A DNA stretch of 64,000 nucleotides. Source: an uncultured Archangium sp. (GTDB taxonomy: Bacteria; Myxococcota; Myxococcia; Myxococcales; Myxococcaceae). The translations under genes and the position numbers were made by a program. The first letter of the stretch is position 1, and each line of letters opens with the position of its first letter. The DNA lies in NCBI GenBank assembly GCA_903905455.1, contig CAIVGN010000055.1, positions 34,917-98,916 on the forward strand, read 5' to 3'. The notes beneath the pieces are model-generated. The model was not told where the DNA came from. It did not search any database and saw only the letters and a list, made by a program, of their open reading frames with translations. Positions 58,372 to 64,000 of the stretch are shown here, one piece after another.

Positions 58372-59379
58372 ATGACCCCGCTGCGCTGGACCACCCTGTT
58401 TCTCTGCGCCGCCGCCCTCTTCGTGTTGTGGCCCCTGTGGCCTCCCTTGCTGCTCGCGGCGTGGACCGCGGCCCTGACCCGCCCCCTGCTGGTTCGCTTC
58501 GAGCGTGGGCTCAAGGGGCGCCGCCGGGCCGCTGCAGCGCTCTCGTTGCTGCTCTTCGTGTTCATCGCCTTGCCCCTGGTGCTGATGGGCGTGGGGGTCA
58601 TCGGCGGCGCGCAAGACCTGCTGACGACGGTGCGCAGCTCTGCGTCCGCCACCAGCGCGGTGGAGAGCCTGCTCTCGACGCCGGCGGTGCCGCTCCACGT
58701 CCCTTCGACCTTCGCCGAGGGAATGGCCCTGGCCGGGCGCTCGGGCACCCAGGGGCTCAGCTGGCTCTCCGACATGGCGGGCGCCGCGGCCACCGCGTTG
58801 ATCGGCCTCTTCATCTACTTCGGGGGCGCCTATGCGTTCCTGGTCGACGGCCCGGCGGTGTGGGCCTGGCTCCAGCGAAACGCACCGCTCGACGAAGTGC
58901 CCCTCTCGCGGCTCGCCGCGGCGTTTCACGAGACGGGGCGCGGCCTGCTGGTGGGCGTGGGCCTCACCAGCCTCACCCAGGGCGTCGCGGCCACGCTCAT
59001 CTACTTCGCGCTCGGCGTGCCCCGCGCGTGGGTGCTGGGGCCCATCACCGGCATCGCCTCGATGATCCCCTTCGTGGGCACCGGCATCGTGTGGGGCCCG
59101 GTGGCCCTGGGCCTGTTCCTCACCGGCCACCCGGTGAAGGGTGCGATCCTCGTGGCGCTCGGGGTGGGAGTGATCAGCGTCATCGACAACCTGCTGCGGC
59201 CGGTCTTCGCGAGGATGGGCTCGCTGCAGATGCCCATCTTCCTGCTCTTCGCGTCGGTCTTCGGTGGGCTGGCGGCGTTCGGCACGTGGGGGGCGCTGAT
59301 CGGCCCGCTGGTGGTGCGCCTGACCATGGAGGCCCTCGCGCTCTCGCGGGAGTCCGCTCAAGTCGACCCATCAAAATGA
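58372..59379 (+). CDS. AI-2E family transporter (PerM-type membrane protein)
   Basis: 335 residues from the ATG at 58372. Eight or so transmembrane helices in the order of PF01594: N-terminal pair (10-55), helix near 62-84, soluble loop, helix at 135-155, then four C-terminal helices with GPITGIASMIPFVGTG and VISVIDNLLRPVFA, the conserved late motif. Members export or permeate autoinducer-2 or ions; function in this organism is not known. Last residues AQVDPSK share a 15-bp DNA repeat with the end of the next gene. Confidence 0.86.
   Translation: MTPLRWTTLFLCAAALFVLWPLWPPLLLAAWTAALTRPLLVRFERGLKGRRRAAAALSLLLFVFIALPLVLMGVGVIGGAQDLLTTVRSSASATSAVESLLSTPAVPLHVPSTFAEGMALAGRSGTQGLSWLSDMAGAAATALIGLFIYFGGAYAFLVDGPAVWAWLQRNAPLDEVPLSRLAAAFHETGRGLLVGVGLTSLTQGVAATLIYFALGVPRAWVLGPITGIASMIPFVGTGIVWGPVALGLFLTGHPVKGAILVALGVGVISVIDNLLRPVFARMGSLQMPIFLLFASVFGGLAAFGTWGALIGPLVVRLTMEALALSRESAQVDPSK
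59357..59371 (+). repeat. 15-bp direct repeat, left copy
   Basis: CTCAAGTCGACCCAT at the 3' end of the AI-2E-family gene is identical to 61751-61765 at the 3' end of the histidine kinase gene. Both copies are read in the same phase (QVDP) and each gene stops six codon bases further on. Confidence 0.7.
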
Positions 59380-59436
59380 CGTGGCCGCGGGGAAAAGTGG
59401 TGCAGGGGCGCGCGCGACCCCATTAGCTTTTCCGAG

Positions 59437-61773
59437 ATGACGGCCGACCCCTGTCAACTCCAGTCGCTGTTCTTCGCCCAGCACCGTGAGGGGGTCCTGC
59501 TCTGCGACGCCAACCACCTCGTGGTGTCGGTGAACGACGCGCTGGCCTCGGTACTCGGCCAGTCGAAGCAGGCGCTGTTGGGGCTCGACGTGTTGGCCGA
59601 GGGTGCACAGCCGCTGGGCTTCCTGCGCGAGCACTACGAGGTGGCGGTCGCGACGAAGGAAGCGCGCGATTGGGCGCATGGCATTGAACTGGAGGGGCGG
59701 CTGGTGCCGCTCCTCGACGAGGGGGTCTTCGTCGGCGTGGCCTGCACTCTTCGCGCGCGCACCGCCAAGGACCGCCTGCGCGCCTCGCTCGAGCAGAGCG
59801 GGCGGTTGCTGCGTACCATCATCGACGAGTTTCCCGACCCGCTCGTCATCAAGGATCGCTTCGGCAACTTCCTGCTCGGCAACCGCACCGTCGCGCGCCT
59901 CTACAACACCACCCCCGAGGAGATGGTCGGCAAGGAAGACGGCGCCTTTGGCGTGCCGCGCGAGATGGCGGAGTTCTTCCGGCAGAGCGTCCTGGGCATC
60001 ATGGCCCGCGGCGAGCCCGAGACGGTGATCGAGCACAGCCGCGACGCCGTCACCGGCGACATCCGCACCTACCGGTCGATCAAGCGACCGCTGAAGAACG
60101 AGCACGGCGAGAACGAGATCCTCGTCATCGCGCAGGACATCACCGACATCGTGCGCACCCAGCAGCGCGTGGCTGACAGCGAGCAGCGCCTGCAGCACGT
60201 GCTGCGCATCACCCACGAGGGCGTGTGGGACTGGCACGTGCCCACGGGCACGCTCGAGCACAACGACCAGTGGTACGAGTTGCTCGGCCTCGACCGCGCC
60301 GTCGGTGGTGACGTCGAGAGCTTCAGCGCCCTCATCCACCCGGATGACAAGGCCGCGGTGTGGGGCCGGCTCCAACAGGTGCTCGAGGGCAAGAGCGACA
60401 GCTACCGCTCGGAGCACCGGCTCGTGGTGGGAGACCGCACGCTGTGGGTCGAGGACCGTGGCGGCGTCGTCGAGCGCGACGCGAGCGGGAACGTGGCCCG
60501 GGTGGTGGGCAGCTTCGCCGACATCACGGAGCGGAAGACCGCGCAGTTCGAGTTGATCAACGCGCGCCGCGCCGCCGAAGAGGCCAACCACGCCAAGTCG
60601 CGCTTCCTGGCGATGATGAGCCACGAGCTGCGCACGCCGATGAACGGCATCCTCGGCATGGGGCAGCTGCTGCTGATGCCCGGGCTCGGCGAGGCCGAGC
60701 GGCGCGACTACGCGCAGACGCTGTTGACCTCGGGCGACACGCTGCTCACGCTGCTCAACGACATCCTCGACGTGTCGAAGATCGAAGCCGGAAAGTTCGA
60801 GCTCGACCTCACGCCCTTCGACCCCGCGAGCGTGGTCAGTGAAATCGAGCGGCTCTTTCTCGGATCGGCGCGGGACAAGGGGCTCGCGCTGCGCAGCACG
60901 CTGCGGCTCCCGGTGGGGCAGCACTACCTGGGCGACGTCACGCGCCTGCGGCAGATGCTCTCGAACCTGGTGGCCAACGCCGTGAAGTTCACCGCGCACG
61001 GGGAAGTGCGGCTCGACGTCGCCGAGGTGCAGCGCGGCGACGGCTCGGCCGAGCTCACGTTCTCGGTCGAGGACACCGGCCTCGGTGTGCCCGCGCACCA
61101 GCAGGCCCAGCTCTTCGCGCCCTTCGTGCAGGGCGATTCGTCCACCACGCGGCGCTACGGCGGCACTGGGCTCGGCCTGTCCATCGTGCGGAGCCTCGCG
61201 AAGCTGATGGGCGGTGACGTCGGCCTCGAGAGCGAAGAGGGGCGCGGGGCACGCTTCTGGTTCCGCGTGCGCGTGGGGATCGCGGCGCGCGGGGCGAAGG
61301 TTGCCGACGCGGCGCCCGCTCGTCCAGACGCGCTGCCGCAGTTCTCGGGCGAGGTCCTCATCGTCGAGGACAACCTCACCAACCGCCGCGTCGTCGAGGG
61401 GTTGCTGCGAAAGTTCGGCGTGGCCATGTCCAGCGTCGAGAATGGCGCGCTGGCCGTCGAACAGTTGCTCAAGCGCGAAAAGCGCCCCGATCTGGTGCTG
61501 ATGGACTGCCAGATGCCGGTGCTCGACGGCCTCGAGGCGACGCGCACGGTACGCGAGTGGGAGCGGGTGCAAGCCGTGAAGCCCGTGCCCATCGTCGCGC
61601 TCACCGCTGACGCCTACGACGAAGACCAGCGCCGCTGCAGGGCCGCGGGCATGGACGACGTGCTCGTCAAGCCGCTGGGCGTGGCGACGTTGATCGCCGT
61701 GCTCCAGCGCTACCTGGGGGGGAGGCTCGAACGGACCGCTGGTGGTGCGCCTCAAGTCGACCCATTGCAGTGA
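59437..61773 (+). CDS. Hybrid sensor histidine kinase with PAS domains and receiver
   Basis: 778 residues, no transmembrane helix. PAS-like modules at about 8-110, 120-245 and 255-370 (the last with HPDDKAAVWGR and a PAC-like tail), HisKA with His396 in MMSHELRTPMNG, N box NLVANAVKF, G boxes DTGLGV and GTGLGLSIV, then a C-terminal receiver with DDN-like VEDN, Asp690 in LMDCQMPVLDG and a Lys in LVKP. Soluble hybrid kinase sensing a cytoplasmic cue, expected to phosphorelay to another protein. Direct repeats of 15 bp mark the ends of this gene and the previous one. Confidence 0.9.
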   Translation: MTADPCQLQSLFFAQHREGVLLCDANHLVVSVNDALASVLGQSKQALLGLDVLAEGAQPLGFLREHYEVAVATKEARDWAHGIELEGRLVPLLDEGVFVGVACTLRARTAKDRLRASLEQSGRLLRTIIDEFPDPLVIKDRFGNFLLGNRTVARLYNTTPEEMVGKEDGAFGVPREMAEFFRQSVLGIMARGEPETVIEHSRDAVTGDIRTYRSIKRPLKNEHGENEILVIAQDITDIVRTQQRVADSEQRLQHVLRITHEGVWDWHVPTGTLEHNDQWYELLGLDRAVGGDVESFSALIHPDDKAAVWGRLQQVLEGKSDSYRSEHRLVVGDRTLWVEDRGGVVERDASGNVARVVGSFADITERKTAQFELINARRAAEEANHAKSRFLAMMSHELRTPMNGILGMGQLLLMPGLGEAERRDYAQTLLTSGDTLLTLLNDILDVSKIEAGKFELDLTPFDPASVVSEIERLFLGSARDKGLALRSTLRLPVGQHYLGDVTRLRQMLSNLVANAVKFTAHGEVRLDVAEVQRGDGSAELTFSVEDTGLGVPAHQQAQLFAPFVQGDSSTTRRYGGTGLGLSIVRSLAKLMGGDVGLESEEGRGARFWFRVRVGIAARGAKVADAAPARPDALPQFSGEVLIVEDNLTNRRVVEGLLRKFGVAMSSVENGALAVEQLLKREKRPDLVLMDCQMPVLDGLEATRTVREWERVQAVKPVPIVALTADAYDEDQRRCRAAGMDDVLVKPLGVATLIAVLQRYLGGRLERTAGGAPQVDPLQ
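61751..61765 (+). repeat. 15-bp direct repeat, right copy
   Basis: Identical to 59357-59371. Together the copies bracket 2.4 kb holding the whole histidine kinase gene, which could reflect insertion, duplication or gene conversion. Confidence 0.7.
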
Positions 61774-61797
61774 CCGCGCGGCCCCTATGCTGGGGCG

Positions 61798-62877
61798 ATG
61801 AGCACAGGCGTGCCGGTGGTGGACCTCACGTGTTCCGGGTGTCAGCGCAGTGTTCGACAGGCCCGCGCGGTGGTGCTGCAGCGCATCGCCCAACGAAAGC
61901 CGCTGCGCTGTGTCCACTGCGGCAAGGAGATGTCGCTCCCGGAGGAGCTCCAGGCCACGGTCACGCCGCCTGCGCCCGTGCCGACGCGGCTGTTGGGTCG
62001 TTGCCCCGCGTGCCTGAAGCCCGCCCAGGCCACGGGGACGCCACCGGTCATCATCGGCACCTGTGTCACCTGCTCGTTGTCGTTTCGCTGCGAGGGTCCG
62101 GGGCGCGGCTCCTTCGACTTTCCAGTCGAGACACCTGCGACGCCCGAGGAGCTCGAGCCTGCGGTGGCGCTGCTCGCCAGGCGTCCGTCCGGCGCGTTGC
62201 TCGGGTTGGCGCTGCGGAGGCGCCTCGAGCGTGGCGCGCTCCCCACGGGCGAGGCCGCGATGACCGTGGCGCTGCTCGACGCGCTGGCGACCTGGCGCGG
62301 CGTCGGCGCGGAGCCGGTGATCCCGCTCCCGCCCCCGGTGGTGTTGCACCTGTTGGGGCCCATCGCCCTCGGTGCGCAGAGCGCGAGCGTCGACGAGGCC
62401 CGCGGCGTGGTGCACCTGCGCGCCTCGCTCACGCTCGACCAGAGTCCCGGGCTGAGCCCCGGGTCGCGGCTCGCCCTCAACGGCGTGGGCATCGGCTTGC
62501 TGCTGGCGACCGGTACGGGCTTCACGGTGCGCGGTGGCGATCCCGCGCCTCCGGAGACCGTGACCAACGAGCAGTGGCTCGCCATCGACACGTCGCCGCA
62601 GGGTTCGTCGCTCCGTGGACTCGCCGCGCAGAACCAGGCGCCGCCCCAGCCCATCGCGCGTGAGGAACTGGTGGCCCTCGTGCAGCGGGTGTTCGAACGG
62701 CGCGCGATGCTGGAGCGCTACGTGCGGTTGCTGGCCCTGACCGGCCCGCGCCTGCGTGGGGCGCCGGCGAGGCGGGTCAGCCGGGAGGCCGTGGTGCAGC
62801 GGTTGCTCGACGTCGGCGCTTCGCCCGCGGACGCGACGAGGGCAGCGGATGCCTTCGTCGTTGATCCGACGCGCTGA
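61798..62877 (+). CDS. Hypothetical protein with N-terminal zinc ribbons
   Basis: 359 residues. CSGCQRS (12-15) with CVHCGKE (about 38-41) form a first zinc ribbon; CPACLK and CVTCS (about 69-92) look like a second. The rest is Ala/Leu/Arg-rich with helical regions and a strand-rich middle (VVLHLLGPIALGAQSAS). No family recognised. Follows the hybrid kinase by 24 bp on the same strand, so may share its transcript. Confidence 0.65.
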   Translation: MSTGVPVVDLTCSGCQRSVRQARAVVLQRIAQRKPLRCVHCGKEMSLPEELQATVTPPAPVPTRLLGRCPACLKPAQATGTPPVIIGTCVTCSLSFRCEGPGRGSFDFPVETPATPEELEPAVALLARRPSGALLGLALRRRLERGALPTGEAAMTVALLDALATWRGVGAEPVIPLPPPVVLHLLGPIALGAQSASVDEARGVVHLRASLTLDQSPGLSPGSRLALNGVGIGLLLATGTGFTVRGGDPAPPETVTNEQWLAIDTSPQGSSLRGLAAQNQAPPQPIAREELVALVQRVFERRAMLERYVRLLALTGPRLRGAPARRVSREAVVQRLLDVGASPADATRAADAFVVDPTR

Positions 62878-62907
62878 GCCAGGCCTCGGCCAGCAGGAAC
62901 TGGCCCC

Positions 62908-63132
62908 TCATGGCGACCTTCCGAAGCGAACAGTTCCGCCGCCGTCCGCGAGCCCATATTCAACTTGGCCAGCGCCAACCTGCCAGACACTGTTCATGAA
63001 CGGCGCCTCGAGGTCTTGCCCACAGCCAAAACGATGGGAGACGCGTGCGGTCCGATCCGTTACCGCCGTGACCTCTTCCTCGACAAAGCAAGCGTCGGAC
63101 TCGCTCTCCTTCACGCGCCAGCGCGTCACCAC
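62908..63132 (-). CDS. Hypothetical small protein (doubtful)
   Basis: The frame is open from a stop near 63209 to 62908. The GTG at 63132 gives 74 residues with good third-position GC and balanced charge (KESESDACFVEEEVTAVTD). No family is recognised and no Shine-Dalgarno is evident. It could be a small gene or a C-terminal remnant; the opposite-strand frame at 62965-63201 has poorer codon bias. Upstream on the same strand lies the 63245-63760 gene. Confidence 0.3.
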   Translation of the reverse strand: MVTRWRVKESESDACFVEEEVTAVTDRTARVSHRFGCGQDLEAPFMNSVWQVGAGQVEYGLADGGGTVRFGRSP

Positions 63133-63244
63133 CGACGTGACCGAGACGCCCTCCTGCGCACCCTCGACGCATTCCTCGCCAAGTCGTCTCGCGCGGCCTG
63201 AGTCTCAACTCAGCGCGGTTCGCTCCGGCCAGCACGCCGGGCGA

Positions 63245-63760
63245 TCAGAAAACGAGGCCGGCGAGTTGCTCCGCGAGTTCCAGCTGTCCCGAAACCGGGT
63301 CGAGGTAGCCAACGCGATAGTCGAGGGCCGATTCTCCCGGAGCTACGTGTTGCCCACAGGCGAGTACCAGTCTGCGATCAGGGGTGGAGCCCAAGAAAGA
63401 AATCGGAAACGAGACCTGCCGCCTGTCCCAGTCGTCGCTCGAGTAGACAGTCCTGATGGCGCAGGTATCCAGGTTCAGCTCCAGCACCTGGAGGCCGTCC
63501 CATGAAGTCAAATTGCCGTCACGACTAGCCATCGCTGCGGTGAGAACGAAAACGCCGAGATCAGAAAACGCGACAAAATCCTTGATGAAGGCGCTCGGCG
63601 GAATGATCGCGATCCGGAGCGCGGTGCTGCCGCGCTTTCGTACAAACAACGCTGACTGAGCTGTGGCTGAGGCGGCAAGCACGACGACAGAGTCACCATG
63701 AACTCGTGCCTTCTGCGGTGTGTAGTCCCCGGGCAGGGCGATTGGGAACCAAGCGGTCAT
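63245..63760 (-). CDS. Hypothetical protein, WD/propeller-like fragment
   Basis: 171 residues from the ATG at 63760 (a GTG at 63769 adds three). Strand-rich sequence (SVVVLAASATAQSALFVRKRG, LGVFVLTAAMASRDGNLTSW, LQVLELNLDTCAIRTVYSSD) with repeats suggesting two or three propeller blades. No signal peptide; one Cys in RLVLACGQ. Third-position GC is lower than neighbours, consistent with recent acquisition or weak expression. No specific family recognised. Confidence 0.58.
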   Translation of the reverse strand: MTAWFPIALPGDYTPQKARVHGDSVVVLAASATAQSALFVRKRGSTALRIAIIPPSAFIKDFVAFSDLGVFVLTAAMASRDGNLTSWDGLQVLELNLDTCAIRTVYSSDDWDRRQVSFPISFLGSTPDRRLVLACGQHVAPGESALDYRVGYLDPVSGQLELAEQLAGLVF

Positions 63761-63831
63761 GGGAGCCACGCTGCGATGCTTTCGACCGGAGCCACCATGC
63801 CACCCTTATAGCCGAGGGGGCCGACACGCCG

Positions 63832-64000
63832 TCAGGGCCACGCCACGGGCCGCCCCGACTTCTTCCATCCGATGAACCCCTGCGGCATGAGGAAGGTGTT
63901 CGCGTAGCCCAGGGCCAACGCGCTCCGGGCCGCGGTGTGCGACGCCGTACACATCTCGTTGGCGCACTAGAAGATGAGCGTCGCCGCGTGATCCGCCGGC
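63832..64000 (-). pseudogene. Rhodanese-like protein, interrupted C-terminal part
   Basis: On the minus strand the end of the window encodes DHAATLIF, a TAG (63967-63969), then CANEMCTASHTAARSALALGY and the tail GWKKSGRPVAWP before a TGA at 63832-63834. This is the active-site loop and last helix of a rhodanese-type protein, in which the residue just before the Cys is usually Tyr. A single base change (TAC/TAT to TAG) would create the stop, so the gene appears disrupted; a sequencing error is the alternative. The 5' part lies outside the window. Confidence 0.6.

Noticed and set aside
59371..62415. 1014-codon minus-strand frame
   Set aside because: Antisense to the hybrid histidine kinase and zinc-ribbon genes, whose motifs and third-position bias are clear on the plus strand.
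62965..63201. 78-codon plus frame opposite the doubtful small gene
   Set aside because: TTG start and weaker third-position GC than the minus-strand frame.

Overview
The window is dense, very GC-rich bacterial DNA with strong G/C third-position bias. It most likely comes from a myxobacterium (phylum Myxococcota). The pointers are two members of the myxobacterial paralogous family TIGR02265/DUF2378 (1860-2246, 52352-52888), many Hanks-type kinases and two-component proteins, and many large secreted lipoproteins with Gly/Ser/Thr linkers or Cys-rich domains. No rRNA, tRNA, CRISPR array, prophage or intact insertion sequence was recognised.

Layout. 1-5177: a TPR protein cut by the left edge, a Cys-rich lipoprotein, a shortened TIGR02265 protein, a membrane fatty-acid-hydroxylase-like protein, a DUF481 outer-membrane barrel, a PEGA protein and a SOUL haem-binding protein. 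5217-16359: signalling and envelope genes (PDZ/membrane/GAF/Ser-Thr kinase, pirin, patatin, PilZ-AMIN fusion, ABC exporter, and an NtrB/NtrC-type pair). 16381-26051: a 1029-residue lipoprotein with repeated Ig-like folds, then an overlapping tripartite heavy-metal-type RND efflux operon, then a Cys-repeat exported protein. 26073-32576: small regulators, a RutE-type nitroreductase, a GAF protein, a class I fumarase, a UlaG-like metallo-hydrolase and a lipoprotein. 32588-36821: a large exported barrel protein and a cobalamin-binding radical SAM protein. 36818-45019: a complete V/A-type ATPase operon in the order H/G-I-K-E-C-F-A-B-D, with stop/start overlaps at most junctions. 45082-53484: HD hydrolase, two NAD(P)-dependent oxidoreductases divergent from a MarR regulator, a GH31 glycosidase, secreted proteins, and a TIGR02265/DUF922 pair. 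53531-64000: kinase-HDOD fusion, rhomboid-TPR protein, a DnaJ-type zinc-finger protein, an AI-2E-family permease, a hybrid histidine kinase, a zinc-ribbon protein and the remnant of a rhodanese gene at the right edge.

The clearest functional units are the V/A-ATPase operon, the TolC/MFP/RND operon, the histidine kinase/NtrC pair, and the MarR/oxidoreductase divergon. The most unusual signals are: a SPASM-like cysteine cluster encoded out of frame immediately after the radical SAM gene and translationally coupled to the ATPase operon; a 25-bp-arm inverted repeat at 57551-57611; a degenerate copy of the rhomboid gene's 3' end; a 43-bp repeat family of which one copy lies in frame inside a lipoprotein signal peptide; and 15-bp direct repeats at the ends of two adjacent genes.
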